Positions 12,216-24,964 of a stretch of DNA of 64,000 nt are shown here, one piece after another (within the stretch, counting starts at the first letter, position 1; the number at the start of each line of letters is the position of its first letter). The stretch covers positions 609,001 to 673,000 of the forward strand of contig JAMXSV010000004.1 in assembly GCA_027559495.1 (NCBI GenBank), in the 5' to 3' direction. The translations under genes and the position numbers were made by a program. Under the pieces are notes generated by a model. That model ran no database searches and was not told the DNA's origin. It was given only the letters and a program-made list of their open reading frames with translations. The DNA comes from Aurifilum marmelostoma. Taxonomy: Eukaryota > Ascomycota > Sordariomycetes > Diaporthales > Cryphonectriaceae.

Positions 12216-13407
12216 TCACTTCTCCATGTGCGGATGCAGATAAAACTGCTTACCCTCGTACCCATCCTCCTTGGCCGCCGCCTCAAGACGGTCGAAGACA
12301 CTCGCCGCTAGCCTGACTTTCCCCTCCGACAAGGCCTCCGTCAGCGCTCTTGCACGTTCAGGCTTGGACGTAGACGTCGTCAGGATCCCGCCGAGGTGAT
12401 CCCACGCCCATTTCAACAGGATCTCGTGTGGGCTCAGGCCCGTCTCGGACGCAAGTTGGTCCAGCATGGACAACAGCCTGGGAGACTCGGAACGTTTCGA
12501 GAGACGGTCAGTCACTGGGGTCAATACACCGTAGTCTATCAGACATCCAAGGTCAGCGACTGGCTATGAATGACCACGAGCGGCACGCCCCAAGGAGTTT
12601 CCTGTTGGGCACGATTTGGCATACTCCCCGGTAATGCTCACATTTAGGAACGATGCCGTGCTCGAGCTCGAAGGCTCGCCTTTCCTCGTGTTTGGGACTA
12701 AACAGCAGATGTGGGTTGTACTCGTATTCGTTGATCTGCGGCTTGTGCTTGATATCCCCGGCAGAAAACTGGTCCCTGTAGTCATCTATGGTCCTTTGAA
12801 GAGAGAAAACGGGAAAAGAAAAAAAGTAAGAATCCTTCTAAATATGTCACGTCGAAAAAAAAGCTGATAGCAGCACGACTTCTGGAAACAGATCGTCGCG
12901 TTTATGAACTCACCAATTCGACACACCGATGATCCTCGCGATACCCAGGTCCTTGAGCTCCTCCAGAACAGCCCACGCCTCTCTGTTGCTCAGGTTCTCA
13001 CCCTTTCCCCTAGGCGGGAAGTGCAGCAGCACGGCATCGATATAACCCCCCAGCCCAAACTCCCCGATGATCCTCCGAGCGCTGTCGACGAGATCCTGCC
13101 GCCCCGCCGGCCTCATGGCGCAGTACGTGTTGAGCTTGAGGCTGATGAAGAGGTCACCACGCGGGACGTCGGCCTCCCGGATGGCCCTTGCCGCGCTGGG
13201 CAGGTTCGTGTACAGATCGCCGCAGTCAAAGTGGCGGAAGCCCGCCGCGAGGGCGGCCTTGACCTCGGCGTACGAATCGGTGGGTATGGGGTGCGTGTGG
13301 CCTGGCGCCCACTGCATCAGTGAGCCCAGCCCGAAGCACAGCCTGGGCACCGTGTAGCCGCCTATCTGCAGGGTCGTGGGGGCAGCAGATCCGATGTCTC
13401 CAGCCAT
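12216..13407 (-). CDS. Aldo-keto reductase, AKR3/4/5-like
   Basis: Predicted NAD(P)H-dependent aldo-keto reductase of 321 aa. On the minus strand the exons are 13407-12914, 12793-12642 and 12535-12216; donors GTGAGT and GTGAGC and acceptors AAAG and ATAG join the frames exactly. The catalytic tetrad is present: Asp61 and Tyr66 in HFDCGDLYTN, Lys91 in ISLKLN and His129 in VLLHFPP. GVSNW precedes intron 1 and is the typical motif after strand 5. An ATG 54 bp upstream (13461) is in frame and cannot be excluded. It is the nearest neighbour of the highly reducing PKS, on the same strand, about 1 kb past the PKS stop, so it is the better candidate of the two reductases for a role in polyketide tailoring. 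The substrate is not predictable. Confidence 0.88.
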
Positions 13408-14383
13408 GGTCGGTGCTTGGTAAGCTTGGATGATTCTGAGCACGAGGGGGTTCAGCGACAATCAAGTCAATGTAACACTGTCGATGTCTGTCTGATTTAT
13501 TTCAAGTATTGACTTGACCCCTCTCTCACTCCTCAGGACGTTTGTTGATGATGTCCGGATATTCCGCGGCTTGATGCTAAGAGCGAGCGGGTGTTCGGGA
13601 AATCCGATTCATCTCTAGTCGTCGATAGTTAGACGCCTCAATAGGTCGTTCTCATCTTCAGAATCAGCTACTGGTATAAGAAAGAGACAATTAACAATTT
13701 CAATGATATGAGTTGGCGTTCGGCGCGGGTTTTTTTTTTTTCTTCCGTGGCGGGCCGTCTGGAATATCCCTCGCTAACATTGAACCTGACGATGAAATGT
13801 ACTGTAATCTCAACTACAACTCGAATAAGACATACTATGAACCCAATTACATAATCCAGGATAGCATCTCAAAGACTAGATAGAATGCTTAGAGGCCAGT
13901 CAAAGAGGGCAGGATGCAGAGAAGCGAGACATCACTAAAGGCTGGTTGGAGACAAAGACACACCAACTTCAAACGAATATCTTGATAAGAATCTACCCAA
14001 AAGATGACTGAATATGAACATTTGACATATGAGGAAAAGGCCCGAAATATCCTGTTCTAAAGTTATAGGAAAGCGAGAGAGGAAAAAAAAAAAAAGGAAA
14101 TCTAACAACAGCCACCAGGATGCCTCAACACAGCGCCATGAGCTGGATGAATATCGTTACATCATAGGAAACCAACTCTTCTCGTCCCCCTCCATCTCTA
14201 GCCCTCTCCCGCCATCTTCATCGATCCCTGGAAGAAGGATTTGGTAGCGCTCAAACCCCCCAGGGCATCAGCTCCGACGGTGGGAGGAGCGCGCGCCCTG
14301 CCTGCCTTTTTTTTTTTTCGATCCATTTCCCGTCCCGTCTTCTCCCTGTCTCTACCTCTCTTGCTTCAAAAGAAACAACCAGC
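13408..14383. other. Intergenic region between the reductase and the HR-PKS
   Basis: AT-richer DNA with poly-T (13731-13741), poly-A (14082-14094) and poly-T (14308-14318) runs. It must hold the PKS 3' untranslated region and the reductase promoter. No gene is seen. Confidence 0.5.
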
Positions 14384-17300
14384 TTACTCGGCCTTGACGG
14401 TCACGAGCTTGCTGCGCTCGGCAATCTTGCCGGCAAACTTGTACATGGGCATGGCGGCCAGGATCTCGGGCAGCGCCATGTTGGCCTTCATCTCGCGCGA
14501 GATCCAGTTGCGGACCTCCATGGCCACGAGCGAGTCGACGCCGTAGACGTACATGGGCCGGTTGGGGTCGACCTCGCTGGCGGGCATCTGCAGGATGTCG
14601 GCCGTCTTCTGCACCAGGGCCTCGGTGATGATATCGGTGGCGTCCTCGAGCCCCTCGGCGTCCATGAGGCGGGACTCGATGGTGGCGGCACCGCCCTTGG
14701 CGGCGTTGGCGCCGGCGGCGTGGGTGGCAATGGCCAGGCGGGCCATGCGGGGGTCGTCAAAGTACTCGGGACGGGGCAGGCCGAACTCGGTCATGACGTC
14801 GGCGGTGGCGAGACCGGTGCTGACCTGCGCGGGGAAGGTGTCGCGGGTCTTGGGGTCGGTCTGGCCGTTGATGATACTGCGCATCATGGCGTGGAAGACG
14901 TTCTCGCGGATGCCGATGGCCTCCTCCCAGACGGCCAGGAAACCCTTGGCGCCCGTCTCGGCGACGACGCCGACGTCCCGCATGATGCCCAGGTCGACCG
15001 ACACGCCGGCCAGGCCCCTGGCGCGGCGGTAGTAGGCCAGCTCGTCCTGGTAGGTGTTGCCGGCGGCGTAGTTGGCCTGGCCGCTGTTGCCGAAGACGCC
15101 GGCGCACGACGAGAAGAACATCATAAAGTCCAGGGGCCGGCTCTCGTCGAAGAACCTGTGCAGGTTGCGGGTGCCGTGCACCTTGGGCTTGATGGACGTG
15201 ACCCACTCGTCGTGGGTCATCTTCTCGAAGAGGGCGTCGCGGAGCACCATGGCCATCTGCACGACACCCTTGACCGGGGGCAGCTCGGCGCCGCACTGGG
15301 CCATGGCGGCCTCGAACGAGGACAGGTCGGCCATGTCGGCCCGGTAGGCCTTGACGTTGACGCCGGGGCGGGCGGCGAGCGCCTCCATGGTCTTCTTGGC
15401 CTCGGCGCTGGCGTCGCCGGAGCGCGAGACGAAGGCGATGTTGCGGGCCCCGCTGTCGATGAACATGCCGGCCAGGGAGCGGCCCAGGCCGCCGAGGCCG
15501 CCGACCAGGAGGTAGGTGGCGTTGGGGTCGAGCTTGAGGGAGTTGGAGGCCTTGTGGAGGACGGGGGCCTGGGGCTCGGCGCCCATGGTGAGGACGAGCT
15601 TGCCGAGGTGGCGGCCGCTCTGCATCAGGCGGAAGGCCTCCTCCATGGAGCCCAGGGGGTAGGTGGTCAGGACGGTGGGGGCGTACAGGACGCCCTGGTG
15701 GACGAGGTCGTACACGCTGGTGACGATCTCGGCCATCTCGTCGGGCAGGTGCTCCATGACGAGCAGCAGGTTGAAGAAGGTGAAGGTGGTGTTCTGCATG
15801 AAGGGCTTCATGTCGAGGCGCGTGTTGCCCGTGATGTCGCGCAGGCCGATCTCGACAAAGGTGCCAAAGGTGGCCAGGCAGTACCACGACTGGCGGAGCA
15901 GCTCGCCCGACAGCGAGTTGAGGATGCAGTTGACGCCCTTGCCGTTGGTCATGCGCTTGACGCCGTGGACAAAGGAGGCGTCGCGGGAGTTGAAGATGTG
16001 GTCCGGGTTGACGCCGTACTTCTCGATGATGAGCTTCCTCTTCTCGGGGGAGCCGACGGTGGCGTAGACGGTCAGGCCCAGGTGGTTGGCCAGCTGGATG
16101 GCGGCCTGGCCGACACCGCCGGCGGCGGCGTGGATGAGGACGGACTGGCCCCTGCGCAGCTTGGCCAGGTTCACCAGGGCGTGGTACGCGGTGGTGTGGA
16201 CGACGCTCATGGCGGCCGCCTCCTCGTAGGTCATGGTGTCGGGGATCTTGGCGCAGGCCACCTCGGACGTGCGCAGGTTGGTGGTGTGGGCACCGGTGCC
16301 GCAGCCGGCCACGCGGTCGCCGACCTTGACGCGGGTGACCCTGGGGCCGACGGCGGTGACGACGCCGGCGGCCTCGAGGCCCAGCCACGAGTCGTTGAGG
16401 ATGCCCATGGAGGACATGACGTCGCGGAAGTTGACGCCCGAGGCCTTGACCTCGATCTCGACCTCGCGGTCGCCCAGGGGCTTGCCGACCCACCTGTCGT
16501 CGGGGATGAACTGGAGGGTGTCGAGGATGCCGGGCTGGCCGACGGTCAGGCGCAGGGGCCCGTCGTGCTCCTTGAGGGGCATGACGCCCGTCCAGTCCTT
16601 GAGGTGGTGGTTCACGTCGGCGTTCTCGGCCTTGTCCTTGCTGATGCGCGAGACCATGAGGGCGCCGTTCTTCTCGCGGAACTCGTTGTCCTTGGTGTTG
16701 GCGCCCAGGACGCGGCCGGCGAGGTCGGCACCGGTGGCCAGGCCGGTGGCCTCGGACAGGTGGAGCACGTCGAAGCGGGTGCCGACAATCTCGCCGCGGA
16801 CGACGCGGGCCAGGCCGTCGACCATGTTGAAGTCGGGCTCGTCGCCGTGGGTGAGCCACAGCAGGCGCTCGGCCTTGAGGATGACCTCGCGCAGGGCGAA
16901 GAAGTCGGGCTCCGAGATCTCGTCGAGGATGGCCCTCTCCATCTCGAGCAGGGCGATGGCGGCCTTGCCCTCGGTGGCGGCCACGACGTCCTTGCTGTCC
17001 CATGTGATGGTCCTGACGGCGTACTCGAGCGCGGACAGGGTCTCGGTGAGCCTGCCGGCGAAGGCCCGGGCGGTCTCGCCGGCGGCGGGCGACTCGATGA
17101 TGACGACCTCGGGCTTGGCCTCGGCGCCGTTGACCTTGGCCTCGACGGGGTGCGAGTACAGGCCGGAGCCCAGGGCGGAGGCGAACTTCTTGTCGGCCAG
17201 GATGGGCTCGGCGGCGTCGGGGCTGGCGGTGCAGATGACGCTGGCGCTGTTCTTGGCCAGGGACAGGACCTTGGCGAGGTAGCTCTCGAAGCCGCGCATG

Positions 17301-20300
17301 CCCTCGCAGGCGGGAGAGACGACGATGAGGTCGGCGGAGGAGACGTCCGAGGGGGCGGGGGGTCTCGGCATCGCCCAGGTAGAAGACGTCGGCGACGTTC
17401 TCGCCCTGCGGGGTGGCCACGGCGTAGCGGATCTGGCCCGACAGCGTGGCGGCGTCGGCAACGGAGGCGACGGCGCCCCCGGCGGTGTCGGCGGACGGCA
17501 GGAGCTCGATGACGGAGGCGGAGGGGTTGACGTGCAGGAACATGCGGGCGAGGAGCGAGGTGGCGTCGAGGGCGGACAGGCCCTCGGTGACCCTGCTGAG
17601 CTCGTCGGGCCGGATGAGCTCGAGGGAGTGGTTCCAGCTGATGGCGGTGCACAGGTCGCTGGTCTCGGTCTTCTTGCCGACCTCGACGGGCTCCTCGGAG
17701 GAGGAGGACAGCTCGGTGGAGCGGTAGTCGCGGACCTGCAGGTAGAGGTTGTCGAGGCCCTCGTCGAGCCAGTAGACGTCGGCGGCGGTGTCCCTGAAGC
17801 TGTGGCGCTTGGTGGTGCAGAAGGCCTTGAGGCAGGTGCCGACGTCGCCGGGGAAGTTGGCCGAGATCTCGAACTCGCCGACGGCGGTGGGGACGGTGGC
17901 CTTGTGGATGTTGAGCTGCTTGTCCTCGGTGTAGGTGCCGCCGACAAAGGACTGGAAGACGGCGTCGAGCATGGCCGGGTGGATGAGGAAGGGCCGCTCG
18001 ACGAGCTTCTCGCTGTAGGTGGGGCCGCAGTCCTTGAGGAAGACGTCGTAGGTGCACTTCTCGCGGCCCGGGTGCATGTTGTCGAGGGTCTGGAAGAGGG
18101 GCCCGTAGAACCACGAGACGTTGGTGGTGGTCTCGTAGAACTTCTTCTTCTCGAAGGTGTCGGGGCACGAGGCGAGGACCTGCTTGTACTCGGCGACCTT
18201 GGCGTCGCGCAGGTGGACCTGCTCGGCCCGCATCTGCTCGCTCTCGGTGGCGTACTCGATGGTCATGAGGCCGCGGGCGTTGTCGCGGAGGGCCTGGTCG
18301 CGGCCGGTGCACGAGGAGATGGTCCACTCCCACCAGGTGTGGGGGTTGGAGGCGGCGGTGGACACGATGTGCGGGCGGACGTGGACGACCGTCTCGGTGG
18401 GGGGTGTCCTCGCTCATGGGCATGGCGCTGAAGAAGGCGACGTCGCGCAGCTTGTAGGACTGGACCGTCTTGCCGGGGTCGGCCATCTGGGAGGCGGCCT
18501 CGAGGATCATGGAGACCATGCCGGCGCCGGGGAACAGGATCATGGACAGGACCTTGTGCTCGCGGATCCAGGGCTCCTCCTCGAGGGACAGGAAGCCGCG
18601 CCAGACGCGCTCGTTCTCGTCCATGGCCGGCAGGGGGGCGCCGATCAGGGACCTGCGGGGCACCTTGCGCATGTGGGCGGCGATGTCGATGCGGCTCTCG
18701 GCGTGGAAGGTCTTGGTGTGGTTCCAGGGGTAGGGGGGCAGGTCGCACAGCTTCTTGCAGTCGGCGTCCTCGTTGACGCCCTTGTAGCTGAGGTCGGCGC
18801 CCTTGCAGAAGAGGTCGGCGGCCAGGTCAAAGGCCGTGTCCATGCCGTCCTTGCCGCGCTTGAGCACGGAGCCGTAGGCGACGTTCTTGATGCCGCCGCC
18901 GTTGAGGATCTGCTGCACGGGGCCGCCCAGGGCCGAGTGGGGGCCGATCTCGATGAGCATGTCGACGGTGTTGTCCGAGACGGAGTTGTTGACGGGGTCG
19001 GCCGGGGTGACGAGCTCGAGGAGGGCGTCGGCGAAGAGGACGGGAGACACCAGGTTCTTGACCCAGTACAGGCCGCCGAGCTCCTCGGGGTCGATCTCGC
19101 TGCCCGTGACGGACGAGATCATCCGGGCGGCCTGCTTGGAGGGGCGCTGGCCCTCGATGTGGTTGATGAAGCCGAGCAGGTCCGACATGACCTCCCGCAT
19201 GTGGTGCGAGTGGTAGGCGACGTCGACCTTGAGCTTGCGGGCAAAGATCTTCTCGGCGTCGAGCATGGGCAGCAGCTGGTCGAGGCCGGCCATGTCGCCA
19301 GAGAGGGTGACGCTCTCGGGCGAGTTGACGCAGGCCACGATGACGGTGCCGGCGTCGACCTTCTCGATCCACTTCTCGGCCTCCCTGCGGCCCAGGCCGA
19401 CGGCCATCATGCCTCCCCTGAGGTGGCTGGCCTTGGTCTTGATGAGGCCCGAGGCCTGGCCGCGGAAGTAGGCGGCGGTGACGGCGTCCTTGTGGCTCAG
19501 GGCGCCGATGGCGTAGGCGGCAGCGACCTCGCCGGACGAGTGGCCGACGACCTTGGAGGGGTTGACGCCCCAGGCGCGGAGCTCGTCGACCAGGGCGACC
19601 TGGAGGATGTTGCACATGGGCTGGGAGACCTCGGGCTCGGAGACGCGGGACTCGGCGGCGGGGCGGCACAGCTCCTCGACGGCGTCCCACTCGCAGCCGC
19701 ACTCCTTCAGGTACTCGGCCGACCTGCGGAAGGACTCGCCAAAGGCCTTGCGCTCGAGCAGCTCGGCACCCATACCGGCCCACTGGGCGCCCTGGCCGGT
19801 GAAGACGAAGCCGATGCGGGGCTCGCCAGAGGAGCGGACGGCGTTGGCGCCCTTGAGGGACTCGAGCTTCTCGCGCAGCTCGAAGCCGTTCTCGGCGACG
19901 CAGGTGGTCTTCCAGCTCAGCTTGGAGCGGCCCTCGCCCAGGGTGTAGGCCAGGTTGGCGATGTACTCGGGGTTGGTGGCGGTGGGGCCGAGGCTGTCGA
20001 GGTGGTCGGCCAGGGTCTGGGCGACACGCTCCAGGCCGGCCTGGTCCGAGGCGCTGAAGGTGAAGAGGCGCTTCTTGTCCATGACGGGCTCCCTGGTGGC
20101 GAACATGGAGCCGGAGGTGGCAGAGCCGCTGGTGAGCAGCGGGTGGCCCTTGCGCTTGTCGACGCCCTCGAGGATGACGTGGGCGTTGGTGCCGCCCATG
20201 GCGAAGGAGGAGACGGACATGCGCTTGACGTCGGTGACGGGCCAGGGGGTGAGCTTCTGGGGCACGTGGATGTTCCACTCGTCGAAGGGGATGCCCTCGT

Positions 20301-21707
20301 TGAGCTTGTTCAGGTAGACCTGGGGCGGGATCATGCCGTTCTCCATGGCGAGGATGCCCTTGATGACACCGGCGACGGCGGCACCGGCCTCGAGGTGACC
20401 GATGTTGGGCTTGACGGAGCCGACGATCAGCTTGCGCGAGGAGCTGGCCTTGAGGCCGAGGGTCTCGTGGATGGCGCGGACCTCGACGGGGTCGCCGGCC
20501 TTGGTGCCGGTGCCGTGGCACTCGACGAACTGGGTGCTCTCCATGTCGAGGCCAAAGTTCTTGTAGACGTCGCGGATGAGGGCGGCCTGGGCGTCGACGC
20601 TGGGCAGGGTGATGCCCTGGGTCCAGCCGTCCGAGTTGATGCCGGAGCCCCGGATGACGGCGCGGATGGGGTCGCCGTCGCGCTCGGCATCGGCCAGCCT
20701 CTTGATCAGGATGAGGCCGCAGCCCTCGCCACGGCCGTAGCCGTCGCCGTCGTTGTCAAAGGAGCGGCAGTGGCCAAAGGGCGACAGGAAGCCCAGGTTG
20801 CTGAGCTGGATGGTCATCTCGGGGTTCAGGATCAGGTTGACACCGCCGGCGACGGCCATGTCTGCCTCGCCGTTGCGGACGCTCTGGCAGGCCAGGTGGA
20901 TGGCGACCAGGGACGAGGAGCAGGCCGTCTCGACCGTCATGGAGGGGCCGTGCATGTCGAAGAAGTGGCTGATCCTGTTGGCCAGGATCTCGTGCGAGAC
21001 ACCGGTCAGGGCGTACTTGGGGGCGTACTCGGGGTCGCGCTGGATGGACGCCTCGTAGTCGGACAGGCCAGCACCGACGTAGACGGCCGTCTGGGAGCCC
21101 TTGACCTTCTCGTAGGGCATACCGGCCGCCTCAAACAGCTCGTAGGCGACCTCGAGGGCCATGCGCTGCCGGGGGTCCATGGCGACGGCCTCGGAGGCGG
21201 GGAGGTTGAAGAAGGCGGCGTCGAAGGCGTAGACATCCTCCTTGACAAAGTGGCCGCCGGGGGTGGGGACGGTGCCCAGAGTGCTCTTGTTGGGGTGGTA
21301 GAAGGCATCAGGGTTCCACCGGTCGGAGGTGGGGGAGTGGGCATCTTTTTGGGATTAGTATGAGGGGTTCACGTCTCTCACGGTTTAGTGGGCTGGAAGG
21401 GAAGGTGAAGCCTGGAGAAGATATCGTGGGGAGCTCTAGAGGGCTAGGGTTGAGCTGAGCAACCCCAACCCTGCCATTATCCCTCGATGATGCACTCCTC
21501 ATTTTGTATCCTTTTGTTCTTCCTTTCTCTCTTGTTGCTCTTCCTTCTTATTCTTCCTCCCATCTTCCTATGCAACCAGAAATATATAATCAACTTACCT
21601 CGGCCGTTCTTGAGCATGTCCCAGAACTTGGAAGGGTTGGTGGCATCTCCACCCAGTCGGCAGGCCAGACCGACAATGGCCAGGGGAACGTTGGGAGTGG
21701 TCGACAT
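14384..21707 (-). CDS. Highly reducing iterative type I PKS (two frame breaks)
   Basis: Highly reducing polyketide synthase of about 2355 aa if the two breaks are discounted. Exon 1 is 21707-21599 (36 codons), a 254-bp intron starts GTAAGT, and exon 2 runs 21344-14384. Domains by approximate residue: KS 8-435 (active Cys178 in VETACSSS, plus HGTGT and NIGHLEA); AT 545-860 (FTGQGAQWAG, serine in GHSSGE near 637); DH 930-1240 (catalytic His near 965 in EHKVL, Asp in HPAMLDAVFQS near 1160); a methyltransferase-like region without a clear SAM-binding glycine motif; ER 1630-1940 (IHAAAGGVGQA); KR 1970-2200 (LLVGGLGGLG); C-terminal ACP (serine in YGVDSLVAM). There is no thioesterase, reductase or condensation domain, so the chain must leave through a partner. 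Frame shifts occur in C6 runs near 18400 and 17363; each is explained by one extra C, and neither has splice signals. The divergent neighbour is a SAT-bearing non-reducing PKS, the expected partner. Confidence 0.93.
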
Positions 21708-22452
21708 CTTGACGGTGATGGTTTATTCGAGGACTCGGGTGCGGAGTCGTACCGTAGGTGGATGTGATGGGAGTCGTCGACGACTGCAAGAAGAACAAAA
21801 GAATGAACGATTGTGCTGGATGTCTTGTGGTGACGATTCGAACGCAAAAGGGGGGCTTGAGAGCGATTCTCTTTTTGATTCTCTTTCTTGGCACAACTCA
21901 AACACACACAAAACTTGAGACGCTTCTTCTTCTCTTGACGTGCTTTGCGCTACCAAAGTGGAACGTGAGAGAGACAGAAGATCGTTGTCGTTGTTGTTGT
22001 TGGGTGTCTGAGGGACAGAATTGGGCGAGGCTTGTACCAGGAGGAGAGAGTGGAAAGGGAGTCGCCGCGAGGGAATGCTTCACAAGAACATTGGAGATCC
22101 AGAGAAATCAAGACACGGCACAACACCACACACCACGATCCGGAGGGGAGGGAATGTTGAATCTATTTCAATATTTTGCCCGTCTCGAGCCTTGGTGGTG
22201 TGTGGGTTGTGGCCCGTCTGGGGCATATACAGTACTCGTCTACCACCACAGCACAGCTTTTTGCCTGTGGCCATGTTACCTCGTGCCGGCCCCCCCCCCT
22301 CCTCTACGACACTGACATCCAGAACACCCTTCTGGTGCTGTTGTGTTGTGGCGCATATTTCCCAAAACGGTCTATCAGCGTTTATCGCCCCGTTGGATAT
22401 CCTTCAAGCCCAGATGCCCCGAGCTTCGAAGCCCGAAATCAGTCCAATGTTC

Positions 22453-22466
22453 CGGTACCTTGTCCG
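22453..22466. promoter_or_regulatory. Possible Zn2Cys6 site, CGG-N8-CCG
   Basis: Inverted CGG/CCG triplets spaced by 8 bp lie between the divergent PKS genes. Zinc cluster activators bind such pairs, but chance matches are common, so this is only a candidate. Confidence 0.2.
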
Positions 22467-23387
22467 GCTGGTGGACTTCCCATCTTGGGGTTCCCCTTCT
22501 TTTGTTTGTTGTGGGGATATTTCTCGGGTTTTTCGTTGGTGCAGACCCTCTCTTGGGTTGGTAAATAAATAAGATAAAAAAAAGAGTATCCACAGCTCGG
22601 CAGATCGGAGGCTGAGTGGGTTTCTTTCTAACCAGGGAGGGAAGAGGAGGGGGGTGTGGTGCTGAGTGATGTGGAGGAAGGGCGTGGGCGGCGATCATCC
22701 ATCATATGGACTCACGCCATGGGGGTGACTTATGTTTTCCGACCCTGCCAATATCAGAGCAGGGGTATCGGGTTATGGGAAGATCATGTGTGGGGTTCTC
22801 TGGCAGAATATGACGGCGGGTGATCACTCTTGGCTACTCGACAACACTTGTTCACCACCACATTTACTATCGCCACACGACGACGTTAATGCATGCGATG
22901 CCCTCAATAATCAGCCGACGTCTAGGCCTAGGGATAGAGAGAGGCATTGGATAATCAACTTTTTTTTTTTTTTTACTCCAAACTCTCTAGATTTTCTGTC
23001 ATGAACTGGGCATCTCTAGGTCCCAGGAATGCCTGCACCTTCGGGACTTGAACTCGGGGGCCAAAACACAGCTCACCTTTTTTTTTTTTTTTTTTCCCCT
23101 CCTTTCTTCTTTTTGTTGAGGTCAGCAAGCTCCAGTGTAGCTGCAATCTCGCATATGCAGGAGAAGTCCCAAAATACCCTTCTGGAACCTCTCTCGCCCA
23201 CTCTCCATCCCGTCTCGTCTCGTCGCCCCCAACCCCTGGTTTCCCCCCCCCTCCCTCCTTCTCCCTCGTGTTGCTTCATTCCCGGAGTTTGTGTGTGTTG
23301 GCTGGTGTCTCCAGCTGCCGGATAAGGGTCTCGCGGGCGGCATCAGAGTTGTCCCCATGATTTCCGGAAGAAGCATGTGGCAGACCT

Positions 23388-23407
23388 GCACCGGAGATCA
23401 GCACCGG
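23388..23407. promoter_or_regulatory. Paired GCACCGG words with CGG-N9-CCG
   Basis: GCACCGG occurs at 23388-23394 and again at 23401-23407, and the pair encloses CGG-N9-CCG. It sits midway between the two PKS genes. A regulator-binding role is a guess from position and symmetry. Confidence 0.22.
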
Positions 23408-23649
23408 CTTCAAAGGTGAGCTGAGAGTAGGCCCAGCCACTTGTAGTGACATGTCGAGTGGATCTCTCTCAGTGTGTATTTTGTGTGTGTGTTTGTTTGT
23501 GGCTCTCTTGTCTGGTCTATCTCTCACTTTTACATCCTCTGGTTAGTAAGTGATCAACCTCCTCCTTCAGCTCCGGGCTCTCAGACGCCACCACTGTAAA
23601 ACTAGATGGGTAAAATACCATCCAGTGACAGTAATATTTCTGATCTATC

Positions 23650-23654
<5 letters not shown>

Positions 23655-23692
<38 letters not shown>

Positions 23693-23706
23693 ACTCACAC
23701 ACACAC
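23655..23706. repeat. (CT)n-(CA)n microsatellite
   Basis: About seventeen CT dinucleotides followed by CACT/CA repeats in the divergent PKS intergenic region. Confidence 0.9.
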
Positions 23707-24929
23707 ATCCACTTCATAAATGTGCAAGTACAAGTCAGTATACGGAGCTACCCCTAGATACACCCAGCCTCCAGGTGAGGCGCCCGTCGGGGACCCACAA
23801 GCCAAGCACAACTCCACCATGCTTGCTACACGACGGGACTTCGTGGGCTGGTTGCCATGGACCCCCTCAGACGGATGCCACATGTCTTGGCTGCAGTGTC
23901 TGTCAGGGTTGCTGTTGCTCGCATAGAAGGAGGGGAGAAGAAAAGGTGGGCTCGAGGCCTGCTCACTCTCCCTCTTACTGTCGATAAGCTTGTCTGCATG
24001 CCCTGAAAGGAAGCTGGCAGGGTGTCCTACTTACTTCTGGGCCCCATCAATGTCCACCTACTTGCTCGGATGTTTCATTCTTTGCCTCCCTCCTTCTCTC
24101 TCTCACACACGCTTCCTCTCCTGCATGCATGGCAAGATTCCCCGAGCGGTACTTTGATACGGGCCATTCGGGACTTCTTGCAGCTCTGGATCTCTGCAGA
24201 CCTACCCCTTCCGCATGGGTCCTTTTCCCTTCAGTCCTCCTCCATCAGATGGTTTTGTCCCTGCTGAGCTAGCCTCCCGACAAGCGAATGTCCCGAGGGA
24301 GGTCCCCCCAGCCTGGGGATGGTGCCTCAACTTCCTAATTCATACTGCCTTCCCATCAGCCGCCCGATACCCGTCAGCCGTTTCGGGCTGCTCATGATAT
24401 TGCCCTCGTACAGGCCAACGAGAGGCAGAGACACGGAGAGGTCTGGTAATGATGATAGCCCGGACAACAAAATCGAGCTTTCCTCCTCAGGAAGCCCGAG
24501 GGAGGGGGGTCCGTCCCGGCCTGGGAGGTTGGACTGGACCACACACGCCCCATACACCCTTGCACGGCGCGTGTTCGAGCGAGAGAGGGCTTTATTCTGT
24601 GTGTAGTCGATCTGGCAAACCCGGTGTTGGCCACATTCTGAGGTTACAAGGAGAATCAATCTCCAGCCTTGTGCCCGAGCCTGAAAATCATCCTTAAAGA
24701 CATCTGCCCTGGAGCCTCTCACCACCCTTCTCCTCTCGTTCCTGTGTCTTGTCTGTGGTTCCTTTTAGGTTCATCACACATTCTCTCTCTTACACACAAA
24801 TATTCCCCATACATTCTCTCCTTCTCCTCCCCTCCCACTCTTCCCCCTTTTTCCTATCATCCCAATGACCTTTGGATACCCCTAGATCAATTTCTTCCCC
24901 TCCCTCTCTCCTCCCTCCCTTGCTATCAT

Positions 24930-24964
24930 CCACCACCACCACCACCACCACCACCACCACCACC
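24930..24964. repeat. (CCA)n tract in the NR-PKS leader
   Basis: Eleven or twelve CCA triplets about 60 bp upstream of the NR-PKS start codon. It reads as poly-Thr or poly-His in frames that do not match the SAT start, so it is taken as leader sequence rather than coding. Confidence 0.85.

Noticed and set aside
17355..18412. Introns as an explanation of the two HR-PKS frame changes
   Set aside because: Coding similarity is continuous up to the C6 runs on both sides, leaving no room for an intron, and no GT...AG pair fits.
14720..21363. Antisense and other-frame open frames of 930-1202 codons over the HR-PKS
   Set aside because: They alternate with or oppose the PKS frame and show only Gly/Val/Ala- or Arg/Pro-rich low-complexity sequence.
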